A stretch of DNA of 64,000 bases from Dehalobacter restrictus DSM 9455 (GCF_000512895.1 NZ_CP007033.1:1971001-2035000), one strand, 5' to 3'; positions 17,237 through 26,037 are shown, counted from the first letter of the stretch. Made by a program: numbers and translations. Notes: generated from the letters alone by a model not told the origin.

Positions 17237-17262
17237 GTATCTGAATATCTATCTGATACAGG

Positions 17263-18129
17263 ATGGGTTTGGGATCGATGAAAAAAAAACATTGGATACC
17301 GTTATTGATCATCTTTGTATTTATCACTCTTGCCGGGGTGAAGTGGACCCTGATAAACAGTGAAGCTAACCAAAATAATCCGTTGCCGAAGGCACCGGAT
17401 TATTCTGGTGTTATTTCCGACAATCCTTCGACCCCGTCCGAGCCTTCAGCCGATACGTCGGTTTCTGATCAGGCGACTATCTTTTATGTCCCGCATCCGG
17501 ATGATGAGGTTTTAAACATGGGAGCTACTGTCCTGGAAGCACAAAACCACTACCAGCCCATCGTCCTAGTGCTTTTGACCAAAGGTGCCGCAAGTGGCGC
17601 TTTTAAAGAAGTAAACGACCGGCTCGCGGCATATACCCTTCCACCTATCACGCTTGCTGAATTCACAGAAGCGCGCGTCCGGGATTTCTATGAATCAGCC
17701 AGATACCTCGGCATCCAGACGGATAATATTTATGTCTATGACCTTCCAGACGGTCAGGTGACTCCGGCCTCGGTCCGCGAGATTATCCTGACCTTTGAAG
17801 CCAAGTATCCACAAGCACTTCATCAAGCAATGTCCCCAAGCGATACCCACCCGGATCATGCCGCCTCGGGAACCGCACTTCATGAGCTTCAGAATGAGAA
17901 CCTCGTATCCTCGTGCCGCTATATTATTTCCCGGCCGCTCTGGGACCTCAATCCAGCGGCAAATATAACGAGATCCGTCTCCCAGGAAAACATGATCCGA
18001 TATCAGAACGCCCTGAATGCTTATTACGTCTGGAACCCGGATGCCGGACGCTACAGTACCGGTATCCTATCAACGAGCTACAATTTCGGCCTGGCCCAGA
18101 AAATTTTAGAAACCCACTGGACTCGGTAG
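17263..18129 (+). CDS. Membrane-anchored PIG-L/LmbE-type deacetylase
   Basis: 288 residues. An N-terminal membrane helix or uncleaved signal (WIPLLIIFVFITLAGV) and a Pro/Ser-rich linker precede a PIG-L domain with the zinc motif PHPDDE at about residue 78 and the downstream SDTHPDH. Family members remove N-acetyl groups from GlcNAc-type sugars such as cell-wall or glycolipid units. The placement outside the membrane suggests extracellular glycan as substrate, an inference. An alternative start is the ATG at 17278 (MKKKHWIP). Neither start has a strong ribosome binding site. It follows the signalling gene by 26 bases. Confidence 0.8.
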   Translation: MGLGSMKKKHWIPLLIIFVFITLAGVKWTLINSEANQNNPLPKAPDYSGVISDNPSTPSEPSADTSVSDQATIFYVPHPDDEVLNMGATVLEAQNHYQPIVLVLLTKGAASGAFKEVNDRLAAYTLPPITLAEFTEARVRDFYESARYLGIQTDNIYVYDLPDGQVTPASVREIILTFEAKYPQALHQAMSPSDTHPDHAASGTALHELQNENLVSSCRYIISRPLWDLNPAANITRSVSQENMIRYQNALNAYYVWNPDAGRYSTGILSTSYNFGLAQKILETHWTR

Positions 18130-18230
18130 CCAGTAATATCATTGACATGTAAATATATAATAGAAATATATAATTAAATATATAATAAAAATGTATTAAA
18201 AATTACTCATTTTGATTAAAGGATAACGCT

Positions 18231-19337
18231 ATGAAAAGAATAACGAACCGGATTAAAGCCCTTGATTTTGCGCGGGCTCTGTCCGTACTGCTTTTGTTCC
18301 TGACCTTTGTTCCGGAAGGGCCTCTCTACGGGGCCTATATTACGCATGCTCCGTGGTTTGGTTATACCGCCATTGACTTTGCTTTTCCGGCCTTTGTGAC
18401 ACTTTCCGGAACCAGTATGGCGATTGTGTACCGCAAGCATGTGCCCTGGGTACGATTAATCAGAAGGTTTTTTGTGCTGCTTATCATTGGCCTGATTTTT
18501 AATTCCCTGGTATCCTGGGAATTTCAGCTTTCCGAGCTTCGCTTTACCGGAGTGCTTCAGGTTCTGGCTTTTACCGGAATTATGACAGCCCTGATCACCA
18601 GGGTATCTGGGAAATGGTTCTGGCCGTTCACTGCCGGACTACTTATTCTGGCTGCCTATCTTGGCATTCTCTTATATACAAGTCAATCTTTTCCGGGCAG
18701 TTTGCCCTCGCCGGACCATAATTTATCCGGAATGACTGATCCGTTTATTTTCACAAAGAGCCATCTTTATGTTCACGGCGATGCCGGATATGATCCGGAA
18801 GGAATATGTACACTTTTTTCCGCAATTGCCAGCACGCTTTTCGGTTATACGGCAGGTTTGTTTTTGAACAATAAAAACATTGGCCGAAATTTCTTGAAAA
18901 TCCTGGCTCTGGCTGCTGTTCTTCTGCTACTTACCCCGCTGCTGTCCAACTTTATCCCAATAGGTAAACGACTCTGGACGCCGTCCTTTGTGACGCTGTC
19001 ATCCGGTGCCACCATTCTTGTTTTGGCCTTTGCCCACTTGATCTGGGACCCGCAGATCCCGGTTATTAGGAAGCTCATGGCACCTTTCTACTGGCTGTTT
19101 GAGGCGATCGGCCGCAATGCGATCCTCCTGTATTTTGGTTCTTCGATGGTATTCTCCGCTATACATCATATGATCCTGAAAATGAATGGGAATACTCTCT
19201 CGGTTTTTGAATTTTCTTATAACTGGGTGAAATTCTGGAGTAGCAACCCTCAGCTTGGCTTTATTGCGATTTATACTGGACTCTGGGTCCTGCTAGCTGC
19301 CTTGCTGCACTGGCGTAAGCTTTATCTTACGGTGTGA
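18231..19337 (+). CDS. Heparan-alpha-glucosaminide N-acetyltransferase-like membrane protein (YeiB/DUF1624 group)
   Basis: 368 residues with roughly ten hydrophobic segments. The N-terminal signature RIKALDFARALSVLLLFLTF and the later YTAIDFAFPAFVTLSGTSMA fit the HGSNAT/DUF1624 membrane acyltransferase family, which moves acetyl groups across the membrane onto amino sugars. It follows the PIG-L deacetylase gene on the same strand. A deacetylase next to an acetyltransferase of amino sugars suggests that both act on the same extracellular glycan. This is context-based. GGATAACGCT precedes the ATG. Confidence 0.75.
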   Translation: MKRITNRIKALDFARALSVLLLFLTFVPEGPLYGAYITHAPWFGYTAIDFAFPAFVTLSGTSMAIVYRKHVPWVRLIRRFFVLLIIGLIFNSLVSWEFQLSELRFTGVLQVLAFTGIMTALITRVSGKWFWPFTAGLLILAAYLGILLYTSQSFPGSLPSPDHNLSGMTDPFIFTKSHLYVHGDAGYDPEGICTLFSAIASTLFGYTAGLFLNNKNIGRNFLKILALAAVLLLLTPLLSNFIPIGKRLWTPSFVTLSSGATILVLAFAHLIWDPQIPVIRKLMAPFYWLFEAIGRNAILLYFGSSMVFSAIHHMILKMNGNTLSVFEFSYNWVKFWSSNPQLGFIAIYTGLWVLLAALLHWRKLYLTV

Positions 19338-19387
19338 CTAATCCCTGCTTAACCGGTTTTGTATTTTAATAAGAAAACTTAATCCGA

Positions 19388-20233
19388 TCACCATTTGACA
19401 GGAATAATGACCTTATTCAGATCGCTTCCGTCCTTCATGCTGGCCTCGAATACTTCGAGCTGACCGCTTCCTGCTGCCGACGGCGTAAATGTCAGCGAGG
19501 CTTCAAAATCGCCTCGTCCTGGTGCCCCTGCTGCCGCCATTGTGTTACCTTCTGCCAGAATATTACCTTGTACATCCCTTAAGCGGTAGCTTACGACAGC
19601 TTCAAAGACCCGGGCATTGCCGGTGATCTTTAACGGGCTCGCTATGGTTTGTCCGTCCACAGGAGCCGTAACCCAGATCGCCGGTTCATAAACTGAGCTG
19701 AGATCCCTGGCAAAGGGTTGATTATAAAGACCAACGTGGCCCCACCAGTCCATGCCGTTTTCAGCCTTGCCGTTTACGGTGAACTGAACTTTTTTAATAG
19801 TCGGAAACTCCGTCAGTGTATTGACAATGCTGGCAATTCCAAGTGTTTCGCCGCTGGCACCAACGTTCGCATGCAGCACCTCTTCGGAAAAATCAATGGT
19901 TGCCAAACCGTTCTTGATATTAACTTCCAAAATTTTCGTGTCGGCGGGAAGTACCTTAAATGCGCCTGTCGTTACAGGGGTACCGTTAATTAGCTCCTCG
20001 AGAGCTGCCCGGGCAACACCTGTACTTTTCGGAATCTCATGCACCTCTCTAACCAGGTACATTTCATTATTACTATCCTTCAGATAATAGACCGCTACTT
20101 TCATCGTTTCAACAGCAGGGGGTTCAGGCTCCGGCGAAGGCTCCGGAGTTGGTCCTGTCTGGGACTGACACCCTGACAGGCTCACTAAAGCCAAAAACAT
20201 GAATGAAACGAAAAGATTCCTGATCACTTTCAT
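19388..20233 (-). CDS. GerMN / Gmad2 domain lipoprotein
   Basis: 281 residues. The signal peptide ends in the lipobox LSLSGC and a Pro/Glu-rich linker follows. Residues about 45-165 are a GerMN domain (LEELINGTPVTTGAFKVLP, ATIDFSEEV), and residues about 185-281 are a Gmad2 immunoglobulin-like domain (ITGNARVFEAVVSYRLRD). The same two-domain arrangement is seen in Firmicute lipoproteins related to the spore germination and cortex-associated protein GerM. The role in this organism is unknown. It is transcribed alone, converging with the acetyltransferase gene. Confidence 0.85.
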   Translation of the reverse strand: MKVIRNLFVSFMFLALVSLSGCQSQTGPTPEPSPEPEPPAVETMKVAVYYLKDSNNEMYLVREVHEIPKSTGVARAALEELINGTPVTTGAFKVLPADTKILEVNIKNGLATIDFSEEVLHANVGASGETLGIASIVNTLTEFPTIKKVQFTVNGKAENGMDWWGHVGLYNQPFARDLSSVYEPAIWVTAPVDGQTIASPLKITGNARVFEAVVSYRLRDVQGNILAEGNTMAAAGAPGRGDFEASLTFTPSAAGSGQLEVFEASMKDGSDLNKVIIPVKW

Positions 20234-20446
20234 CGCGTATTTGCCTCCTTGTCGTTATTCTCGAGTAGCTTGCGGTTACTGAGGGTTGAAATATGGCTTT
20301 AGTCATATCTTAACACAAAATCCCAGAGCAATGAATATCTGAAAATCAATTAATCCAAAGATTAGGCATAAGTAAACATTTTACATTTTCTATATATTTT
20401 ATACCTATTTTTAGATATACTAAAAGCATAAAGGGGGTTGTTAAAG

Positions 20447-20746
20447 TTGAATGCAAGCGATGAAATGAAAAAAGTCTTTCTTGCGGGAATTGGAGCGATA
20501 GCGACAACGGCCGAAAAAGCCAAGGAAGTCATTGACTCGTTCATTGAAAAAGGTGAGCTTACCGTCGAACAAGGCAAAGTCATCAATGAGGAATTAAAAC
20601 GCAACCTTTCTGAAAATCTGCATCATCATTCTTCCGCCCGTCACATGGAGGATCTTCTGCAAAAGGTTAACACGCTGAATGAAGAAGAGCTCTCTGTGCT
20701 CAAACAAAAGCTCGCAGAGATGGAGAAAAAGAATGACCCAAACTGA
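20447..20746 (+). CDS. Phasin-like / PhaF-type helical protein upstream of the AarF kinase
   Basis: About 99 residues. Translation probably starts at TTG 20447, since AAGGGGG lies nine bases before it, while the TTG at 20438 is too close. The sequence is helical: VFLAGIGAIATTAEKAKEVI, then IDSFIEKGELTVEQGKVINE and a heptad-rich C-terminus. This resembles phasin-superfamily proteins (PhaF/PhaI-like) found next to ABC1/AarF kinase genes in Firmicutes. The stop overlaps the start of the kinase gene by 14 bases, so the two are translationally coupled. Function is unknown. Confidence 0.7.
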   Translation: MNASDEMKKVFLAGIGAIATTAEKAKEVIDSFIEKGELTVEQGKVINEELKRNLSENLHHHSSARHMEDLLQKVNTLNEEELSVLKQKLAEMEKKNDPN

Positions 20747-22331
20747 GGTCAAACTATCATCCGCAGCCCGCTTGAAGGAAATGGTCACTGCGCTGAAACG
20801 CCATGGAATCATCCACGGCGTTTCTCCAGTCAAGCTAAAATTCATCCTTGAAGACCTCGGCCCGACGTATGTCAAGCTCGGTCAGATTATGTCTATGCGC
20901 ACAGATATGCTCCCGAAGAGTTACTGCGATGAACTGGCCGAGCTGCGAACCGATGTGAAACCGATGATTTATGAAGAAGTGCTTCAGGTCATCGCCTCGG
21001 AATACGGTTTCTCCGCAGAGGAAGCTTTTCAGGAAATTGACCCTGTGTGCATCGGCTCGGCATCGATTGCGCAGGTGCATAAAGCCGTGCTGAAAGACGG
21101 CAAAATCGTCGTGCTCAAGGTACAACGCCCCGGAATTTATCAAACGATGGAACGGGATATCCAACTGCTGAAAAAAGCAATCTCGCTGATCAAAGTCTTA
21201 AACATCAATGTCGGAGATATCGACTTTAGAATGTTTATCGATGAAATGTGGGCGACTGCCCAGCAGGAAATGAACTTTATTGCCGAAGCAAACTACATCA
21301 AAGAATTTACCGACCTGAATGCAAGCGTGAATTATATCTCTTTTCCGCTGATCGAACGTCAGCTGTGCACCCCAAGAGTACTTGTTATGGAATACATCGA
21401 CGGTGTTCAAATCGATGATCTTGATAAACTTCATGCACTTGGCTACGATCTAAATGAGATCGGGATAAAACTCGCCGAAAACTATGTCAAACAGATTGTC
21501 GATGACGGCTTGTTTCATGCGGATCCGCATCCGGGAAATATCTTTATCCGAGACGGGAAAATCGTCTGGCTCGATTTAGGGATGGTTGGAAAAATCAATA
21601 ATCATGACCGGCTGCTGTTGAAAAAAATCATCCTGGCTATCGTCCAACATGATATTGAAGGATTAAAAGAAGTATTTCTATTACTCGATACGATCAAAGG
21701 TAAGGTAAACCACACCAGGCTCTATGAAGACATTGAAAGCCTGTTGGAGCGCTATGGTGATTTGGATCTGTCTGAGCTGCATTTTGGCCAGATCATGGAA
21801 GAAGTCAAGAAAGTTCTGGATTTCCATCAGATATCCCTGCCGACAGGCTTCACGATACTCGGGCGCGGAGTCCTTACGATCGAGGGAGTACTCGCCGTAT
21901 GCTGCCCGAAAGTCAACTTCATTCAAATTATGGCCAACCACGTTTCCGGAAAACTCCTAAGTGAGTTGGATGCAAGACAGGAATTGGTTTCTGCGGGGCT
22001 TTCTCTGTACGGTTTTACCAAAAACAGTCTTGAATTGCCGGTTCAGTTCGCCAACATCCTCAAAATGGCAATGAGAGGACAGGCCAAGATCAATATTGAT
22101 CTGTCCAGCGCCGATGAACCCGTACGTCAGGCCGACATGATTATGGACAAGCTCGTCTTGAGCATTCTCAGTGCGGCCTTCCTGATCGGGGCCAGTCTGG
22201 TCTGTATGACGAGCATCACGCCCCGGCTACTTGGGATTCCGGTCATCAGCCTGATTGGCTATCTGATCGCACTTCTGATGGCAGGATGGCTGACCACCAA
22301 GATCATTCGCAACAGACAAAAGAGAAGATAA
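20733..22331 (+). CDS. AarF/UbiB-family (ABC1) atypical kinase
   Basis: About 532 residues. Start ATG 20733 has GGAG seven bases upstream. Motifs of the UbiB family are present: the KxGQ element (YVKLGQIMSMRTDMLP), an Ala-rich loop (CIGSASIAQVHKA), the invariant lysine (IVVLKVQRPG), the catalytic region (FHADPHPGNIF) and the metal-binding DLGMVG. Two membrane helices end the protein (LSILSAAFLIGASLV and VISLIGYLIALLMAGWL). UbiB kinases support isoprenoid quinone biosynthesis or lipid homeostasis. In an organism with menaquinone this could serve the respiratory quinone pool. It ends at a strong terminator at 22379. Confidence 0.9.
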   Translation: MTQTEVKLSSAARLKEMVTALKRHGIIHGVSPVKLKFILEDLGPTYVKLGQIMSMRTDMLPKSYCDELAELRTDVKPMIYEEVLQVIASEYGFSAEEAFQEIDPVCIGSASIAQVHKAVLKDGKIVVLKVQRPGIYQTMERDIQLLKKAISLIKVLNINVGDIDFRMFIDEMWATAQQEMNFIAEANYIKEFTDLNASVNYISFPLIERQLCTPRVLVMEYIDGVQIDDLDKLHALGYDLNEIGIKLAENYVKQIVDDGLFHADPHPGNIFIRDGKIVWLDLGMVGKINNHDRLLLKKIILAIVQHDIEGLKEVFLLLDTIKGKVNHTRLYEDIESLLERYGDLDLSELHFGQIMEEVKKVLDFHQISLPTGFTILGRGVLTIEGVLAVCCPKVNFIQIMANHVSGKLLSELDARQELVSAGLSLYGFTKNSLELPVQFANILKMAMRGQAKINIDLSSADEPVRQADMIMDKLVLSILSAAFLIGASLVCMTSITPRLLGIPVISLIGYLIALLMAGWLTTKIIRNRQKRR

Positions 22332-22378
22332 GCTTAATTTTTATAGCAAGGACAGTTACTCATATTTTAAAGAGCATA

Positions 22379-22411
22379 AGTAAAACGTTATCGTTTGGCG
22401 TTTTACTTTTT
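22379..22411 (+). terminator. Rho-independent terminator of the kinase operon
   Basis: Nine-base-pair stem AGTAAAACG / CGTTTTACT with an 11-base loop, then TTTTTG. The AT-rich 290 bases up to 22705 contain no gene that I can see. They lead into AGGAGGT-like TTGGAGGTC before the next start. Confidence 0.8.
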
Positions 22412-22705
22412 GTTCACTAAATGGGTCTTTCGCGAAGGTTAAACTTTACAATGGTTTATTATTACTTTTTCAACTTACAAACCATTATATCGAAAATTAG
22501 ACCTAAATGAGTTATCGTCAATCACAGTAGCCAATTATTTCAAATTAAATACATTATTTTATTTTTTAAGCATATATAACCTATTATTTTCCATATTATT
22601 ACATATTTTGATAAAGGGATCTAATTATTAATGTGGAATTTATTGTATAAGATCAGTGGCCACTGACTAAACAATTAAAAAACACAAAATTATTGGAGGT
22701 CAAAA

Positions 22706-23362
22706 ATGACTATAAGTAAATTCAAAAAGATTGTATCACTACTTCTGGTAGTAACCTTCTTAATTACCACATCATCTACTGTATTTGCCGCATCAAATAT
22801 TGATGTATCTTCTGTTAAATCTACAAATATATCGAAAGCTGATTATGACAAGGCTATTAATACCATTGAAACCAAATATTTAATCGTAAATGAAGATGGT
22901 ACTTTCTCAATTGATCCAGCAGCGAAAAAAGTTATAGACAATCAAATATTGAATGATTTGATAAGCGGTATGAATGGTATCAATACAATGATAGAAAAAG
23001 GAGACCTTTATACTGATAAATCATCTTCTGATCCAGTGGTAAAAAGAACAAAAAATAAGATGTCAATAATGACGGCAACGGTAACTTATATCTACCATTG
23101 GTATGGTTTTGATGCTATTGAAAATGCAGAAATGGCAGCAAGACAACAGTTAGTATTTGAACAAGCAGCAAATAATGCAGCTCTTCTTGCCATTCCACTT
23201 GGAATGGCCTGGACACCATCTTTGCTTGCATCAGGTTTACAAATTTGGATTATATCTACTTGGGCAAATACATGTGCTCAAGGTGCTCTTGCTAATGGTG
23301 TCATTGTGTTCTGTTTTGGTTCTCCATCAGCTCCCTTAATTTATTCAGTTCAACTAAGATAA
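22706..23362 (+). CDS. Secreted hydrophobic protein, possibly bacteriocin-like
   Basis: 218 residues with a classical signal peptide (KKIVSLLLVVTFLITTSST, cleavage near VFA-AS). The middle is polar and helical. The last 75 residues are hydrophobic (AALLAIPLGMAWTPSLLASG, LQIWIISTWANTCAQGALAN) with two cysteines 13 positions apart that could form a disulfide. I do not recognise the family. The layout (pro-region, then a hydrophobic Cys-containing tail, then a membrane protein of immunity type as the next gene) recalls secreted toxic peptides such as SdpC, but no sequence match is claimed. GGAGG is well placed eight bases before the ATG. Confidence 0.5.
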   Translation: MTISKFKKIVSLLLVVTFLITTSSTVFAASNIDVSSVKSTNISKADYDKAINTIETKYLIVNEDGTFSIDPAAKKVIDNQILNDLISGMNGINTMIEKGDLYTDKSSSDPVVKRTKNKMSIMTATVTYIYHWYGFDAIENAEMAARQQLVFEQAANNAALLAIPLGMAWTPSLLASGLQIWIISTWANTCAQGALANGVIVFCFGSPSAPLIYSVQLR

Positions 23363-23452
23363 GAAGCAAATTATGGTTTTTTAACATTAGCAATCACAGG
23401 TAAAATCCTGTGATTGCTAATTGATATATTCTTCTAGAAAGGGTGTTTTAAG

Positions 23453-23929
23453 TTGAATTATAGTATAATAGCATTTTTAATATTATTAAATATTGGAATT
23501 ATTGTTTTTTTCTGCGTTAGAAAGAGAATGGTCGGTAATATTTTGGAGAAAACGTCTTCATCAAAAAACAGATTTCTTTACTTGATGGCAGGATTATTTT
23601 TTGTTTTTGCGTTAGGAATTAGACAATTATATTTTTATATTTCTCTAAAAGGAAATCTATCTAATTTAGAGACAGAATTAGTCATAACCTTTATGTCAAC
23701 TGGGGTATTTTTCATAATTATGTTTTTTACTTCAAAAGTTTATTTTGGTTCAAAGGGTGTCTTTGTTCCTACGATACCTTTTTTTATACCGAGATATCAA
23801 ATTACTAATTACTCCGTATCTTCAAGTACTCTCATTATAGAAAGAAAAGAGAAAAAAACCTTTAGGCTTAAAATTGAACCTAAGGATGTTAATAAAATTG
23901 AATCTGCTATAGCTTTATTAAATAATTGA
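23453..23929 (+). CDS. Membrane protein with PH-like C-terminal domain (possible partner of the secreted protein)
   Basis: 158 residues: three hydrophobic segments (IIAFLILLNIGIIVFFCV, FLYLMAGLFFVFALGIRQLY and FMSTGVFFIIMFFTS) followed by a short beta-rich domain (VYFGSKGVFVPTIPFFIPRY, STLIIERKEKKTFRLKI). This is the layout of the DUF5673-type membrane proteins. It begins about 90 bases after the secreted protein. If that protein is toxic, this one could give self-protection, which is an inference only. The TTG start at 23453 follows AGAAAGGG. Confidence 0.5.
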   Translation: MNYSIIAFLILLNIGIIVFFCVRKRMVGNILEKTSSSKNRFLYLMAGLFFVFALGIRQLYFYISLKGNLSNLETELVITFMSTGVFFIIMFFTSKVYFGSKGVFVPTIPFFIPRYQITNYSVSSSTLIIERKEKKTFRLKIEPKDVNKIESAIALLNN

Positions 23930-24191
23930 TTATCTCTACCGAAGTTGTGACGAATAAACGTCATCAGACTGGTGAGAATGACAGATAGACGCTGCCCATC
24001 GCACAGCCAATACGCTGCAACAGAAACTCCTTGAACCCGCGCTAGAAGCTCCTCTTCGGACATTACAGCTAATTAAATTACACTGCCTGTGATGGCCTGG
24101 TCGGTCAGCAGAATTCCGAGCTCACGCCACGATCGCAGAGGCTGTGACGGCATGATCACCTATAATCAAAATCCTCTTCCCCTCTTGTCAA
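23930..24191. other. GC-richer intergenic stretch, no assignable gene
   Basis: Composition changes sharply from the AT-rich pair on the left. A minus-strand frame starting MSEEELLARVQGVSVAAYWL continues for about 84 codons but runs into the C-terminal end of the previous gene and has no clear ribosome binding site. It may be a decayed gene fragment. Nothing else was recognised. Confidence 0.3.
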
Positions 24192-24491
24192 TCAGCAGCA
24201 TCCCCCGCTGCTGCCTCCGGAACAGTCGCAGCTTGGTTCTGTCCCTGTAAGCCACCCTGTGATAACGGCTGAAGCGCAGCCCACACCGGACTTCACATCG
24301 ATCGCCTCAAACGGACAATTGCGGGCGCAAGCGCCGCATTCCATGCAGAGATCTATATCCAGTATCTCTGCTTTTTTGCATTTTAAACCCAGGACCTGAT
24401 GCGGACAGACCTCGAGACATCTTCCGCAGCCGGTGCATTTTTCCGTCTTAAGCGTAAGCGTCGAAACATTTTTCAAATAGCGGTGCTTCAT
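24192..24491 (-). CDS. hgcB: Mercury-methylation ferredoxin HgcB
   Basis: 99 residues. Two 4Fe-4S motifs CTGCGRCLEVCP and CMECGACARNCP fit the HgcB ferredoxin, and the chain ends in a cysteine-rich tail SCDCSGGSSGGCC with a vicinal Cys pair, a feature of HgcB thought to bind or deliver Hg(II). It lies 15 bases downstream of hgcA on the same strand, the standard hgcA-hgcB order. HgcB reduces the corrinoid of HgcA to Co(I) so that it can accept a methyl group. Length matches the family (about 95 residues). Confidence 0.92.
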   Translation of the reverse strand: MKHRYLKNVSTLTLKTEKCTGCGRCLEVCPHQVLGLKCKKAEILDIDLCMECGACARNCPFEAIDVKSGVGCASAVITGWLTGTEPSCDCSGGSSGGCC

Positions 24492-24506
24492 ATATCGGCC
24501 TCCCCC

Positions 24507-25664
24507 TCACATCCTGAATAAGGCGTTCAGTAAAATGAGCGTAACTCCAACGCCGATGGTAACCACAATAGTCGGAACAGCGGTTTTCATCTCCTTCATA
24601 ACGCCGGAAAATGAAGTATACGTTGATGCTCCTGTAAAATTCATGGCATAGAATGCAGAAATTGACGGAAGAACGAGCAGATACCCTAATGCCCTCAGCC
24701 AGCTGTAGGAAAGCTCTCCCGGCCAGCCGTTCAGCACATTCACTGCTGCCGCCCAAAGCAAACCCAGGAGCCATCCCTTCCAGGCAAACGCTTTTCCAGG
24801 AATCCACGGCAACAAAACCGGGGTCAGGACACAGCCCACAATCAGCGCCCCGGCATAGGCATAAAAGTCGGTGATTCCAAAAGCTCCTGGCCGGATCAGA
24901 TTCAAGATAAATAAAATGCCTAAAATCATCAAGGACATCTTAAATGTACCGGTAAGTTCCATCGGCGTAAGTACCAACCGGTCATACGCTGTAAACTTCA
25001 CGGTTCGCATTTCGGCTGTCGCTTTCCTTCCGGAAGCGACAAATTCACGGATATCCCAAGCTCTGACCGGACCATACACGACGTTGAAACCGGTTTGTTT
25101 GTGGACTTGATGCGCACTTACCCCAGGAGCGCCGAGCTGCGGCAGAAGCAATGTCCTGTGGGACACAATCTGGGAAAGTCTGGTCTTCCCGATCCGACTG
25201 CTGAGCTCTGCCGTTCCGAATGTCCCTTTGCCTGCCGCGCACCAGACATTAATGCCTTTGGTGTCAAGCACCAGGATCCAGGCCTGGAGTCCGGCCAGCT
25301 CCTTACGAAGGGCATCAAAGGTCATTTTGTAATTAGCCGTTACCAGAACCTCGGAATGTTCATCCGGATTGCCGACAGCATAAAGTCCGGGATTGATTTT
25401 ATAATTCATCCGGTTGATGCCCCAACGGGCTTTCCATCCGCCCAGGATATCCAAAGCTGTTAAGTTCGTCGAAATCTGAGGCACCAGCCCTGCTGGTGTT
25501 TTTATTTCACCTGTAATCCAGCCGCATTCCGTGTCATAAACGGTTACAGACCCTGCTAAACTGTCATCCCCGCAGCAGCATGACTGCGGGTCAAATATCT
25601 TAAGCTCTGCCTTGTTATTAGCATTTTGATTATTCTGATTCGGATCAAAACTTATTTCTCCCAA
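24507..25664 (-). CDS. hgcA: Mercury-methylating corrinoid protein HgcA
   Basis: 385 residues. The cap-helix motif is exact, NVWCAAGKGTFGT, with the cysteine that acts as lower axial ligand to cobalt. The N-terminal domain (about 40-230) binds the corrinoid, and the C-terminal third has about five membrane segments (MSLMILGILFILNLI and following). HgcA transfers a methyl group from methylcorrinoid to Hg(II). Translation most likely starts at TTG 25664: GGAGG lies seven bases before it, and the upstream TTG at 25706 lacks a site. The N-terminus carries a CCCG cluster (SCCCGDD) not needed for catalysis in known homologues. It is followed by hgcB. A pair of structured elements lies upstream. Confidence 0.93.
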   Translation of the reverse strand: MGEISFDPNQNNQNANNKAELKIFDPQSCCCGDDSLAGSVTVYDTECGWITGEIKTPAGLVPQISTNLTALDILGGWKARWGINRMNYKINPGLYAVGNPDEHSEVLVTANYKMTFDALRKELAGLQAWILVLDTKGINVWCAAGKGTFGTAELSSRIGKTRLSQIVSHRTLLLPQLGAPGVSAHQVHKQTGFNVVYGPVRAWDIREFVASGRKATAEMRTVKFTAYDRLVLTPMELTGTFKMSLMILGILFILNLIRPGAFGITDFYAYAGALIVGCVLTPVLLPWIPGKAFAWKGWLLGLLWAAAVNVLNGWPGELSYSWLRALGYLLVLPSISAFYAMNFTGASTYTSFSGVMKEMKTAVPTIVVTIGVGVTLILLNALFRM

Positions 25665-25784
25665 ATATAACACCTCCAAAAGGTTTGGCAGGATAAAAGA
25701 AGCCAATTCCTAACAAGCATATGATTCGTATAGCGTTCAATTCTCTGCTCAAATAATTCATGCAAGGTTGATTACCCCAAATTA

Positions 25785-25891
25785 GGTCTGGGGGTCACAA
25801 TTCCAGCGTTAAGCGGAGCATGGAGGCGGAGCGCGGCTGTTTGCGTCAAGGAGGACGCAACAGCCGAAAGCGGAATTGTGGCACACAGACC
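25785..25891. repeat. Structured element copy 1 (107 nt, tandem pair upstream of hgcA)
   Basis: Outer stem GGTCTG / CAGACC, inner stem CACAATTCC / GGAATTGTG, and a central hairpin GGCTGTTTGCGTC / GACGCAACAGCC with loop AAGGAG. It is about 83 percent identical to copy 2 and exactly the same length. It could be a structured RNA leader on the minus strand or a DNA repeat. It matches none of the common riboswitch consensus sequences that I know. Confidence 0.75.
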
Positions 25892-25930
25892 AACCAGGGA
25901 GTCTAAGGCAAATTTCAAGAATGTTTTATT

Positions 25931-26037
25931 AGTCTGCGTGTCACAGTTCCGCGACAAGCGGAGCCTGGATGGCGAAGCGCGGCCTTTTGCGTCAAGGAGG
26001 ACGCAACGGCCGAAAGTGGTACTGTGGCACGCAGACC
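25931..26037. repeat. Structured element copy 2 (107 nt)
   Basis: Outer stem GTCTGCGTG / CACGCAGAC, inner stem CACAGT / ACTGTG, central hairpin GGCC..GCGTC / GACGC..GGCC, with loop AAGGAG kept. Compared with copy 1 several paired positions change on both sides (A-T to G-C in the inner stem, T-A to C-G in the hairpin), which supports a conserved fold. The 39 bases between copies and the 66 bases to the next gene show nothing further. Confidence 0.75.

Noticed and set aside
23809-24063. 84-codon minus-strand frame overlapping the preceding gene's end
   Set aside because: It overlaps another gene and lacks a ribosome binding site; the homology is not recognisable.
24192-25664. Corrinoid iron-sulfur protein of the acetyl-CoA pathway instead of HgcA
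   Set aside because: The NVWCAAGK motif, the C-terminal membrane domain and the linked HgcB with terminal Cys-Cys distinguish HgcA from CFeSP (CdhD/AcsC).
25785-26037. Cobalamin, glycine or c-di-GMP riboswitch tandem
   Set aside because: The stems and loops do not contain the conserved cores of these classes. I left the element unnamed.
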